Under the pieces are notes generated by a model, which searched no databases, was not told where the DNA came from, and saw only the letters and a list, made by a program, of their open reading frames with translations. This document shows, piece by piece, positions 55,658 to 63,644 of a stretch of 64,000 nt of DNA. The translations under genes and the position numbers were made by a program. The DNA is from Microbacterium endophyticum (GTDB taxonomy: Bacteria > Actinomycetota > Actinomycetes > Actinomycetales > Microbacteriaceae). Positions within the stretch are counted from its first letter, which is position 1. Every line of letters begins with the position of its first letter. The stretch covers positions 2,170,001 to 2,234,000 of the forward strand of contig NZ_CP049255.1 in NCBI RefSeq assembly GCF_011047135.1, read 5' to 3'.

Positions 55658-56976
55658 AGAACTCGACCACTGAGGACGGCGGTTCCGACATCGCGGCCGA
55701 CGCCAAAGTGGACGGAGCGCCCGACGCTGCCGCTGCCGAGAACAAGATCGACAACACCGAGGCCGAGACCGCGCCGCCCGCTGCGGCAGAGACACCGAAC
55801 AAGGTCGGCGCTAGCGCACGGGACGCTAACCAGATTCTCTCGACGCAGGCCATGAATTCGATCATGAGATCCATGCCGAAGACGGATCTCGGGTTCACCT
55901 TGTCCCCGACCACTAAGAAGCTTCTCGACGAAGTTCAAAACTTCAACAAACTTCTCCCCGATACGGAATCTTTCACATCGACATTCCGGGGAATGACGGG
56001 CCTAGAGGGGATCCTCGGTGATGCTGCTGCTTCGTCGATCCTGTCTAACTCCGTGCTGTCGACGAGCTTCTTCGACTCCGTCAACATGCCGGCGATCGCA
56101 TCGATCAGCGAGGACACGCTCTCCATGCTGAAGGGCGTCGAGTCGCTCGGCATAACCTCCACCTCATCCGCGTTGGCTGACGCGCTCCCGACTCAGACCA
56201 TCATGAACTCGCTTCTCCGGCCGATGGAGTCGCTCATCAGCGCGCAGCAGCTGGCATCGTTAGATGTCCTCGGGAGGTTGAACACCGGCTTCTTGGGTGA
56301 CCTGAGCTGGATCACTGACCTCACTAAGGGCCTAGAGCTCGACAAGCAGCACCTGCCGCCGAATTGGCGAGCGGTGGGACTCGAGCCTGACGACATTGAA
56401 GACGATGTGCGGGCCATCCTGGAGGAAGGCATCCCGCTGGCGTGGGTGCCGTCGGGGCGAGTCATCGAGATGCTTCTCGCTGCGCCCGGTGCGCCGGCGC
56501 GGCGCCGGATCATCTCCAACAACCACCGCGGCATCCTCACCCACTGTGAGCGGGTGATCGGGCGCCTTCCCCGCGGCCGCGCTCTGTTCTACGTGGACAT
56601 GATCCGCAAGGCGATCTTGGCTCTACGTGACGGCCACGTCGAGGCCTCCCAGGCGTTGGCAACCAACGTCTTGGACACATTAGTGAACCAGCACACGAAA
56701 GATGCATTCGATGTGAAGCCCGGAGTGTTGACGAACCCCAGCTCGTATCCGAAGTTCAAGAAGCAGAGCTGGCGCTTGACCTTGGCCGTGCATCCGGCCA
56801 CGACTGTTATGCGCGGCTGGTTCACGCTCGACGACCGGCCGGGAGGGTACCGGCGCAACGCGACTTCGCACGCAATCACCCGCCACCAGTACAACCGCAT
56901 CAACGCGGTGCTCGCGATCATGAATGCGACATCACTACTCATCTGTTTCGCCCGGGACACCCCAGCGTTCGACTAA
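55654..56976 (+). CDS. Uncharacterised 440-residue protein with a C-terminal HEPN-like motif
   Basis: Residues 1-60 are Ala/Asp/Glu-rich and probably disordered. Residues of about 60-230 are Ser/Leu-rich and helical. A region from about 255 (VRAILEEGIPLAWVPSGRVI) leads to a helical C-terminal domain. There R401-N402-x3-H406 (RRNATSHAITRHQYN), followed by a hydrophobic helix (AVLAIMNATSLLICFA), matches the R-[ND]-x3-H signature of HEPN RNases. A HEPN-type RNase in an abortive-infection role would fit the mobile context, but this is inference. GTG start at 55654. I do not recognise a named homologue. Confidence 0.7.
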   Translation: MKNSTTEDGGSDIAADAKVDGAPDAAAAENKIDNTEAETAPPAAAETPNKVGASARDANQILSTQAMNSIMRSMPKTDLGFTLSPTTKKLLDEVQNFNKLLPDTESFTSTFRGMTGLEGILGDAAASSILSNSVLSTSFFDSVNMPAIASISEDTLSMLKGVESLGITSTSSALADALPTQTIMNSLLRPMESLISAQQLASLDVLGRLNTGFLGDLSWITDLTKGLELDKQHLPPNWRAVGLEPDDIEDDVRAILEEGIPLAWVPSGRVIEMLLAAPGAPARRRIISNNHRGILTHCERVIGRLPRGRALFYVDMIRKAILALRDGHVEASQALATNVLDTLVNQHTKDAFDVKPGVLTNPSSYPKFKKQSWRLTLAVHPATTVMRGWFTLDDRPGGYRRNATSHAITRHQYNRINAVLAIMNATSLLICFARDTPAFD

Positions 56977-57327
56977 CGGCGTGCCGCGTGCGCGAGAAGC
57001 TGGGCTCGGAAGCCAGGGCGTGGCGGCTGACGACATCCCACCCGCCACATAGTCGTTGAGCTGGCGACAGGACGGATGTTTCGCGAAGCGGTCATATACG
57101 GGGCGAGCAAGGCGGCCGAGGTCGAGCGTCGAGCGACGAGCACCAAGAAATGTCGTACCCGAGCGCTAGCGTCGCAGGAAATATAACATCCCACCGGGGT
57201 CGCGACCCGCTGAGGGAATCCACACGGATCCTGCAGCCACGAAGCGCGAGGTACTGCACCCGGATAGTAATCGGTAAAAGGCCTGAGGGCGGGGAACCGG
57301 AAGACACTCACGTTGAGGACCTTCCGT
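56977..57327. other. Gene-free stretch upstream of the mobilization module
   Basis: About 350 bp without a convincing gene. Short frames present here have atypical composition and stop early. It should contain the promoter of the four-gene module that starts at 57328. I see no strong repeat or RNA structure. Confidence 0.45.
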
Positions 57328-57504
57328 ATGCCCCTAGCACCTACTTCATCCGCCCCGCCTTTAGTCGACACTCCTCGCAGCCCTGACATAGCAGCTGCCG
57401 ACAAGCACGTAGATGTGATTGACCGCCTGGTGGCCGCTGCGCCGCCACTGACTTCCGGCCAGCGTGAACGCTTGGCTGTCATCCTTGGCGGAGGCGGACG
57501 ATGA
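57328..57504 (+). CDS. Small protein at the head of the mobilization/replication module
   Basis: A 58-residue protein, MPLAPTSSAPPLVDTPRSPD followed by VDVIDRLVAAAPPLTSGQRE and a short tail. The C-terminal helix resembles small actinobacterial proteins encoded just before plasmid or element replication ATPases. Its stop codon overlaps the next gene's ATG (ATGA), which supports it as real. GAGGA lies 8-9 bp before the ATG at 57328. Function unknown. Confidence 0.65.
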   Translation: MPLAPTSSAPPLVDTPRSPDIAAADKHVDVIDRLVAAAPPLTSGQRERLAVILGGGGR

Positions 57505-59189
57505 GCGCCACCGACGAACAGTCTGCGGGCGGACTCGCGTCCGCCGATCGGACCGACGCGCACAGCGCGAGGACGCCCAGTTCCGCTCGCTTCGCTCGCG
57601 GGCAGAGCTCGGAGGATGGAGTGGCTACGGACCCGTTCCCATCGGGAATGGGTCGGAAGGGTTTTGAAACAGACCACCGGGCCGTGCAATCCGACTCGTT
57701 CTACCCGTTCCCAGTAGGACAGGGAACGGGGGAACGGGTCAGATCGGTCCTTACAGATGGCGACGAACGAACAGTTCCCAGTGAGGGGAACGGCCCAGGA
57801 ACGGGAACGCAGCGCCGGGCAGCCCTACCCTTCACGAATACCTCACGCCCTTCTGCGCATTCCACCTCCTCCCCGCTGAGCCAAGCGAGCGGAGCGAGCG
57901 TTCCCTTATCTGCGATCCCGGCGCAGCCGGGATCTTCGTGGCTCCCAACCAATCTTGCTGAGTGCGTTAGCGGCCTCCAGAGCGGCACTCTTACCCCGCC
58001 GCGCCCGAGTGTTGGGCGGCTGACGGACGGCTCGTACTGGTTGTATGCGGGGGCCACCAATGGACTCGCGGGCGAGTCCGGCTGCGGGAAGACCTGGACT
58101 GCACTAGCGGCCGCGGCCGCCGAGCTTGAAGACAGCAACAACGTGATCTACATCGATATGGAGGACGGGCCGATCGGCCTTACAGCGCGGATGCTCGCTC
58201 TTGGCGTTCCGCCTGGCGTCCTCGCCGACCCCGTACGGTTCGCGTACGTGCGTCCGGAGGAAGCGTTCCGCGACGATGTTCGATCGATCTTTTGGGCACT
58301 CCTTGACCAGATGCGGCCGTCGCTCGTCGTCCTCGATAGCACGGGAGAAAGCATGGCTCTCGAAGGGACTGACCCCAATTCAGACGATGCCGTGGCGCTC
58401 TGGTTTCAGCGGGTCGCGACGGCGATCGCGACCCGCGGTCCAGCTGTCCTCCTGCTTGACCATCTGCCGAAGTCGGACAGCGCGGCGCCGTCTCCGATCG
58501 GCTCGCAGCGAAAGAGAGCAGCGATTTCAGGCGCTCAGTTCATTCAGACGATCGGGAAGGAGATGGCGTTCGCGAAAGGGCGTCCCGGGCAGGCGCGGCT
58601 AACTGCAACGAAGGATCGTCATGGGAACTTTGTGACCGGCGAGGTGTCCATGACGCTCACCGTCAACCCGGCGCCGAGCCGCGGCACGAGCAGCGTCGAC
58701 GCATTGCTCGGTCCTATCCAGGACGACGAGTGGGCACCGACCCGGCACATGCTGGGAATCTCGGAGTTCTTGGAAGCGAACCAATCGCCGCAGACAACTG
58801 CGGCGATTAAGAAGGGCGTCAAAGGTAAGTCTGAGACGGTGCTCGCGGCTTTGCAGGTGCTCGTCGCGAGCGGATATGTGACGACTAGCTCCGGTGGACG
58901 CAACGCAACCTTGCATGAGCTCGTCAAGGCGTTCAGCATCGGCGACGCTTACAGCGTTCCCGACGGTGTCTCTGAAGGCGGCGCCCCTGCGGGAGGCTGT
59001 GGCCACCCGTGGCACGACGCGAAGTGCAACCCAGACTGGTGCCACGCGACGCATCGCGGCCGGTGCAACAAGAGGACCGAGGACGGCTACGTCCTCGACG
59101 ACGACGGTGAGATCGTCTCCTATCCGCCTGAGATGGTCAGGCAGCGTGAAGAGCAACTGCGCAGGATCGCCGAACGGGAAGAATCATGA
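57501..59189 (+). CDS. RecA-like/RepA-like AAA ATPase of a mobile element
   Basis: A 562-residue protein. The first 165 residues are low-complexity and overlie repeated DNA motifs. The ATPase core begins near residue 180: Walker A is AGESGCGKTWTALAAAAAEL, Walker B is PSLVVLDSTGESMALEG, and AVLLLDHLPKSD resembles the sensor region of RepA/DnaB-type helicases. The C-terminus has a winged-helix-like segment (AAIKKGVKGKSETVLAALQV) and a Cys/His cluster (CGHPWHDAKCNPDWCHATHR). It is probably a replication helicase or partition-type ATPase. Coupled by ATGA overlaps on both sides. Confidence 0.75.
   Translation: MSATDEQSAGGLASADRTDAHSARTPSSARFARGQSSEDGVATDPFPSGMGRKGFETDHRAVQSDSFYPFPVGQGTGERVRSVLTDGDERTVPSEGNGPGTGTQRRAALPFTNTSRPSAHSTSSPLSQASGASVPLSAIPAQPGSSWLPTNLAECVSGLQSGTLTPPRPSVGRLTDGSYWLYAGATNGLAGESGCGKTWTALAAAAAELEDSNNVIYIDMEDGPIGLTARMLALGVPPGVLADPVRFAYVRPEEAFRDDVRSIFWALLDQMRPSLVVLDSTGESMALEGTDPNSDDAVALWFQRVATAIATRGPAVLLLDHLPKSDSAAPSPIGSQRKRAAISGAQFIQTIGKEMAFAKGRPGQARLTATKDRHGNFVTGEVSMTLTVNPAPSRGTSSVDALLGPIQDDEWAPTRHMLGISEFLEANQSPQTTAAIKKGVKGKSETVLAALQVLVASGYVTTSSGGRNATLHELVKAFSIGDAYSVPDGVSEGGAPAGGCGHPWHDAKCNPDWCHATHRGRCNKRTEDGYVLDDDGEIVSYPPEMVRQREEQLRRIAEREES
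57631..57810. repeat. Cluster of GTTCCC/GGGAAC repeats, iteron-like
   Basis: ACCCGTTCCC occurs at 57631-57640 and 57703-57712, and its complement GGGAACGGGT at 57730-57739; near-copies lie at 57644-57653 (GGGAATGGGT), 57722-57731 (GGGAACGGGG) and around 57773-57809. Several are arranged head-to-head. They lie in the 5' part of the ATPase gene, where the encoded peptide is low-complexity (PFPSGMG, PFPVGQG), so the DNA seems to be constrained more than the protein. They could be binding sites for the ATPase or an origin. Confidence 0.55.
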
Positions 59190-59593
59190 TCGGTAACGTC
59201 GGTGAACGCGCCGGGCGAGCAATCAGCTCGCGGAGATCTGCGCTGCCGTCGGCACTGGGCGCCGTCTTGCGTCTCTTCGGCCTCCCGCACAGTTCCAGCC
59301 GCGCCTCGCGCAGCGAGTCTCTCGATGGGCGTAGCCCGAAGCTGGTGCGCATGGCCCGCGCAGCGGCTCCCGGAGGGCACCAGGAGCTTTTGACAAGCGA
59401 AGCGCGCTCAAAAGTGTATGGGGCTACGCCTTCTTCTGACGCGAAGGAGAACACCACCCTCAAAAACAAGTACAGGCGTGGTGTTCGGATGAACGACAGG
59501 AGAAGCCCCTCGGGAGAGCCGCCGGAGGCTCCGTGGTCTGTTGCGTCGAGGACGGAACAGACCACGGAGGAGATCGGGAGGGGAGAATCGTGA
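59186..59593 (+). CDS. Low-complexity ORF between the ATPase and relaxase genes
   Basis: A 135-residue, Arg/Ser-rich protein (MIGNVGERAGRAISSRRSAL and on) that I do not recognise. ATGA and GTGA overlaps with both neighbours argue that it is translated. Against this, the amino-acid composition is poor in hydrophobic residues and three inverted repeats run through it (59387-59569). The DNA may serve mainly as a transfer origin, with the frame kept open to couple translation to the relaxase. Confidence 0.45.
   Translation: MIGNVGERAGRAISSRRSALPSALGAVLRLFGLPHSSSRASRSESLDGRSPKLVRMARAAAPGGHQELLTSEARSKVYGATPSSDAKENTTLKNKYRRGVRMNDRRSPSGEPPEAPWSVASRTEQTTEEIGRGES
59387..59569. other. Cluster of three inverted repeats upstream of the relaxase gene, candidate oriT
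   Basis: Repeat 1: CTTTTGA (59387-59393) and TCAAAAG (59408-59414). Repeat 2: GAACACCAC (59449-59457) and GTGGTGTTC (59478-59486). Repeat 3: CTCCGTGGTCTGTT (59529-59542) and AACAGACCACGGAG (59556-59569), a perfect 14-bp pair around 13 bases. Transfer origins of mobilizable elements usually lie next to the relaxase gene and contain such hairpins. The nick site cannot be assigned. Confidence 0.55.
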
Positions 59594-60732
59594 GTTACAC
59601 GATGACCTTCGACGTGTCCCACAAAGTGGGGCGCGGAGGCCACGCGAAGAACTTCTTCAGGCACATCGCACGAGATGCCGACCAGAAGGCTGGCTTTCAC
59701 TTCTCACAGTCGAATCCGAACATCGTTTCTGAGAGAACCGTTTTCAATCTCACAAGGGTGAACGACGGTCAGGGCGGGGTTCGGCGACTGGAGTCAGTCG
59801 CCGGACGTCCACCGTCTGACGAGCTCGACGAGTACCTCAAAGAGCGCCTCAGTACGGTGCAACGGGCACTCCGCAAGGATGCGGTCTTGATGCGTGGAGT
59901 GATCCTGCAGCTCGATCCCAAGTGGTTCGACGACCACAACGCTGATTGGCGCGAGGAGGGACCGAGCAAGGAAGCGTACGCCTATATGGGTGCAGCGTTG
60001 GACTGGGTCGTGGGAGAGTTTGGCGCCGACAACATCGTGGGATTCTCCGTTCATCTAGACGAGGTGAACCCCCAGATACAGGTTGCGATCGTCCCCATAT
60101 CAGCGGACGGAAGGCTTTCTCAGAAAGACTTCTTCAAGGGGCCATCCGATCTGAAGCGGCAGCACATGGAGCTTCGCGCTGCCGTGTCATCCGCCGGCTA
60201 CGACGTGGAATATCGGGTCACTGAGCGCTCAAGGGAGCATCTCAGTAGCAGCGAGTTCCAGCGGAAGGCGGACTGGCTCAAAGATGCCGCCTCGGCCATA
60301 AAAAACGAACAGCAAACCAACAAGTCCACGCGGCATAGGTTGACTTCTCGCGCATCGAAACTTGATGAACGCGAGACAGAAATCGTCCGAAGAGAGCGCG
60401 AGTTGGCGGCGCATAAAGCAACTGCAGAGCTAGCGATCCGAGAGGCGACCGAAAGCCGCCACCGCGCCCAGCAGGCGCAGCATGCGGCTGATCAAGCGCG
60501 CAAAGATGCCGATGCCGAGCGAGAACGCATGCGCGATCTCAGCGCACGCCTTGAGCACGTGCCTGCGGATGTTGATCGTTGGCTAGACAAGGTAAAGATC
60601 GGGCAAAAGCCTCTGCGTGATCTCTTCAACGCTGACATGCGCAAAGCCCGCACACTAAGGCGAGAAGTGATCGGGCTGATGGGGCGAGACGATCAGCCCG
60701 CCCCGAAAAAGGACTTCGATCGTGAGCGATGA
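59590..60732 (+). CDS. MobV-like (Pre/Mob) relaxase with altered metal-binding motif
   Basis: A 380-residue protein. The N-terminal part (RGGHAKNFFRHIARDAD) resembles MobV motif I, and VHLDEVNPQIQVAIVPIS (residues 154-171) resembles motif III, H-x-D-E-x2-P-H-x-H, but the two later His positions are Gln162 and Gln164. FFKGPSDLKRQHMELRAAVS also matches the family. The C-terminal third (residues of about 235-340) is a long coiled coil, RRERELAAHKATAELAIREA and on. It would nick and transfer the element. GTG start at 59590 overlaps the upstream stop. Confidence 0.8.
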   Translation: MSYTMTFDVSHKVGRGGHAKNFFRHIARDADQKAGFHFSQSNPNIVSERTVFNLTRVNDGQGGVRRLESVAGRPPSDELDEYLKERLSTVQRALRKDAVLMRGVILQLDPKWFDDHNADWREEGPSKEAYAYMGAALDWVVGEFGADNIVGFSVHLDEVNPQIQVAIVPISADGRLSQKDFFKGPSDLKRQHMELRAAVSSAGYDVEYRVTERSREHLSSSEFQRKADWLKDAASAIKNEQQTNKSTRHRLTSRASKLDERETEIVRRERELAAHKATAELAIREATESRHRAQQAQHAADQARKDADAERERMRDLSARLEHVPADVDRWLDKVKIGQKPLRDLFNADMRKARTLRREVIGLMGRDDQPAPKKDFDRER

Positions 60733-60757
60733 TCGATCGGAATAAGTAGGGGGCATG

Positions 60758-60802
60758 TAGTGACCGCGAACTGGCCACCTTATGGGCAGTTAGCGGTCAC
60801 TA
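60758..60802. repeat. Inverted repeat downstream of the relaxase gene
   Basis: TAGTGACCGCGAACTGGCC (60758-60776) and GGGCAGTTAGCGGTCACTA (60784-60802) pair at 17 of 19 positions around an 8-base loop. It starts 25 bp after the relaxase stop. It could terminate the operon transcript or be an IS21-type end. Confidence 0.55.
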
Positions 60803-61287
60803 GATCCGGTGAACAGCGATTTTCGGGATCACTGGACTCCCGATGACCTAATCCTGGCCAACACGAGACCATCCGGAGGCCACCATTGGACCCCGTGGTG
60901 AATAGCAGACCAGTTGGTGACCCGAAGCTGGCCACCAACTGGTTCATCGCCGGTCACCCGATCATGCTTGGAAACGGGATCTGGGCGTGTCGGTCGCTCA
61001 GCCACGATACGGCGAGCGATTCCGAGTGCTCCGCTCTCACGACTACTTCGTCTTAGGCCTAGGTTTCAGGCGCGCTTTTCGGTGCTTATCCGGGATCGTG
61101 AGGTGAATTCACGCCGCGAATACAGATGTTTCGGCCCGATGAGTTGCTGACGGCATGCCCGCGACTCATTCCAAATGAGTCTTTTCCGATACGCATGCGC
61201 GGTGATCGAGGTCTCATTCAGCGCCGCTCGACTCGAACCAATCTCACTACGCTGGTCACACAGCCCCTGTCCGTTTTGATCAGGTTT

Positions 61288-61313
61288 AAGGCCCTGCACT
61301 CGTGCAGGGCCTT
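61288..61313. terminator. Strong hairpin in the gene-free stretch
   Basis: AAGGCCCTGCAC (61288-61299) and GTGCAGGGCCTT (61302-61313) are perfectly complementary, with only TC between, so the effective loop would include the last pairs. Short T runs are weak. It looks like a terminator but no gene ends nearby. Confidence 0.5.
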
Positions 61314-61508
61314 GCTACTTCCAGAAAATCGGCCGGTCCTGAAGATATTTGCAGTCTCTACAGCATCAAGAAGTCGATTCCGCGCGCTAGCTGCGGGCTA
61401 CTCAGAGGTTGGATGTCGCTGATCATGGCCCGATCAGCACCTACATGTCGAGCCATCCGGGCGTTCTTCCGAGCCATGACGAACGAGTTCTATTACAGTG
61501 TTCAGGTC

Positions 61509-61535
61509 CCACCGCCACTGCCACTGCCACTGCCA
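61509..61535. repeat. CCACTG hexamer tandem repeat
   Basis: Four near-perfect hexamer units (CCACCG, then CCACTG three times) and a partial unit. It is a simple sequence repeat in non-coding DNA. Confidence 0.6.
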
Positions 61536-61757
61536 TGGAAGCTCCCGGCAAATCGGGGTTTTTCCGTATCTAGACCGGGTGTGGTGTACCCGTGACGCAT
61601 GTCTTTGGTGTGCGCTCGCTCCCAGACGTTGGCCGAGGAAAGCCCGCATCGTCGCAGGAGATCTGATGAGCGCAGATCGTGCAGATAGTTGACCGTCACG
61701 AAGGAGGCGAGTTCGCGTGGGAATGGTGCGCCACCCCTCAGCTCCGGCTGACGGCTA

Positions 61758-62201
61758 CTAGGGGCGGAAGAGTGCAGCAGTACCCGAACCGAGGCTGAAG
61801 TCGGCGAGCAGCGCCATGGCCCTTTCTGATGCGAGAAGTTCTGTCACGCCTTCGCGGTGGGCGAAGTCATCTGTCCCGTAGGAGCCAACCACCTCGAAAC
61901 AGGACAAGTCGGGCAGTGTTTGGTCGTCAAACTCACCAAGTTCAAGCATTTGCTCGTCAAATGAAAGGGTAAAAGCCCTTGACCGCAAACCTGTGAGATG
62001 AGCCATCGCCTGTGCCAAACGCGGTGTAGCGAAATAGATGCCGTCCGTTGTCGTGAGATCGGGAACCGACATCGTGTAGAGCACCAAGTCAATCGTCGAC
62101 ATCGGCTTGACACCATCGATCCAGTGAGACGGATCCTGGTCAAACTCTGCGAACTCCCCCATCCCGAAAGGAACTTCTAGCGTTAGCGCCCAATACTTCA
62201 T
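61758..62201 (-). CDS. Putative immunity protein for the adjacent polymorphic toxin
   Basis: A 147-residue acidic protein, MKYWALTLEVPFGMGEFAEF followed by DQDPSHWIDGVKP. I do not recognise a family. The opening beta strand and acidic, aromatic-rich composition are common in polymorphic-toxin immunity proteins, and the gene starts 14 bp after the toxin stop on the same strand. The role is inferred from position and composition. Confidence 0.6.
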   Translation of the reverse strand: MKYWALTLEVPFGMGEFAEFDQDPSHWIDGVKPMSTIDLVLYTMSVPDLTTTDGIYFATPRLAQAMAHLTGLRSRAFTLSFDEQMLELGEFDDQTLPDLSCFEVVGSYGTDDFAHREGVTELLASERAMALLADFSLGSGTAALFRP

Positions 62202-62215
62202 TTGATCAGCCTAAT

Positions 62216-63613
62216 TCAACGGATCGGTGGTGTGAACAGATGTCCAAACTGATCGTCCAGCTTGGTGGCATAACGCAGCAGTTCATCGAGGGTCGTCGTC
62301 GGATTTTCTCGGTAGAAAGTGTTCCACGCGATTCGAATCTCACTGAGGTGCATCGAGCTGTTCAGGGACTTCGGAATGCCTCGCAGGTTCTCAAGTGAGT
62401 GGATTTGCTCGGGCGTCGCAATCCCTGGGTACTTCTTGAGTACTCCCTGTTCGACCGCGTGGTGAACGACAGTGTTTGTGGGGGGCACAGACGGGTTGGC
62501 TTCGAAGAATGTGTCGCGGTACTTCAGCGAATCTGTCTCGCCGAGTCGCGCGGAGCGTGTCACGGTAGTTGTCTCACCCCGCCGGACGGCGTTCGTGGTT
62601 TCGGCGATCCGGTCAGCGGCTTTCGTGCCGCGGGCGGCTGCGGCAGTGCCACGTGCGGCCGCGGAGAGACCCTTCTCCGCGGCTCCGACAAGCTTTCCAC
62701 CTGGCACTACGGTGAGGATGGCGGCCAGGGCGAACTCACCCCCGCCGATGTCTCCTTCTTGCCATGCCATGAGACTGTCGGCGAGGAGGAGGGCTCCACC
62801 GATAGCGAGGACAGCGAGAGCGGCGCCGCCGGAGAGAACGATCGCAGCGACGATGACCACAACCGTGACGACGGCGACGATGACTTTCCATGCGTCGGAG
62901 TGGTAGAGCGATTCCCACCATGTGTCAGCGCGAACGCCAGCATTCTTGGCATGTTCGATTTGCGTGACGATGACGCGTGCGCCGTCGTCGTAGTCGGTTT
63001 GTGCTTCGTGGACGAGACGTTTAGCGGCATCCAGACGTGCCTGCGCATCGGCTTGCTCGCCGGACGCGCTGTGTACCCAAGAGGATGCGGCGGCGGCACT
63101 GTTGCGGGATTGCCTCATCTGCCAATCTGTCGGGACGTTTACGCCCGCCGGGGCTGGCTCGTCACGATATAGGTCGTACAGATTCGTGCTGCGTCGCAGC
63201 GTCGCGGACGCGGTGGATTGCGCGGCAAGCGCTTCGGCGACCGCGTGCTGAGCTGACTCGAGGTCGGCCTGCGCGGTGCGCGCCTGATTGAGTCCGGTAT
63301 CGGCGCGGGCTTGGGTGTCGTCGAGCTTCGATGCCCACTGTGTCATTGCGTCGCGTGCGATGCCGTAACTGTCGGCGCATTTGCGGGCGTCGTCGGGGAG
63401 TGAGTCGATCTTGGTGCGGAACGCGTCGCCGGCGTGCCCGATCCAAATCCCCGATCGGGACGTCGTGGTGATCGCATCGACGATCGTGGACACCTCACCC
63501 GCGATCGACGCGATGTTGCCGTAGGCGCCGGACAGTGCCCGCACACCCCAAGACTCCCCGGGGGTAGGGTCACCTCCCAGGTCAACGAGATGCCAATCTG
63601 TGGGACGCGACAT
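62216..63613 (-). CDS. Polymorphic toxin with WXG-like N-terminus and HNH-like C-terminal domain
   Basis: A 465-residue protein. Residues of about 20-230 are WXG/LXG-like helical, with W57-type GIWIGHAGDAFRTKIDSLPDD and coiled coils. Residues of about 243-290 are hydrophobic (VIVAVVTVVVIVAAIVLSGG and the next helix). After a linker, the last 85 residues contain V-V-H-H-A-V-E-Q (H384, H385), HSLENLRGIPKSLNS (H405) and H422, a pattern like HNH/Endo VII-type toxin domains. It is probably exported by a type VII system and cleaves nucleic acid; that activity is inferred. Confidence 0.78.
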   Translation of the reverse strand: MSRPTDWHLVDLGGDPTPGESWGVRALSGAYGNIASIAGEVSTIVDAITTTSRSGIWIGHAGDAFRTKIDSLPDDARKCADSYGIARDAMTQWASKLDDTQARADTGLNQARTAQADLESAQHAVAEALAAQSTASATLRRSTNLYDLYRDEPAPAGVNVPTDWQMRQSRNSAAAASSWVHSASGEQADAQARLDAAKRLVHEAQTDYDDGARVIVTQIEHAKNAGVRADTWWESLYHSDAWKVIVAVVTVVVIVAAIVLSGGAALAVLAIGGALLLADSLMAWQEGDIGGGEFALAAILTVVPGGKLVGAAEKGLSAAARGTAAAARGTKAADRIAETTNAVRRGETTTVTRSARLGETDSLKYRDTFFEANPSVPPTNTVVHHAVEQGVLKKYPGIATPEQIHSLENLRGIPKSLNSSMHLSEIRIAWNTFYRENPTTTLDELLRYATKLDDQFGHLFTPPIR

Positions 63614-63644
63614 CGACTACATGCTCCTGTTCACGGGCACCGAT

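Larger units (their letters stand above)
60733..61757. other. One-kilobase stretch without genes: IS-like vestiges and hairpins
   Basis: No convincing coding frame on either strand. It begins with a 19-bp imperfect inverted repeat (60758-60802). Around 60900-60960 the text GGTGACCCGAAGCTGGCCAC and related GGTCAC/CTGGCC words resemble the terminal regions of IS21-type elements, so this may be a decayed IS end. A strong hairpin lies at 61288-61313 and a CCACTG hexamer repeat at 61509-61535. The rest holds nothing I can name. Confidence 0.45.

Noticed and set aside
56973..57689. A 238-codon minus-strand frame across the gap before the mobilization module
   Set aside because: It overlaps two coupled plus-strand genes and has no recognisable motif; composition is Arg/Ser/Pro-rich as for chance frames.
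61509..61535. CCACTG tandem repeat as a CRISPR-like or regulatory array
   Set aside because: Unit length is six with no spacers; it is a simple sequence repeat. No CRISPR array is visible anywhere in the window.
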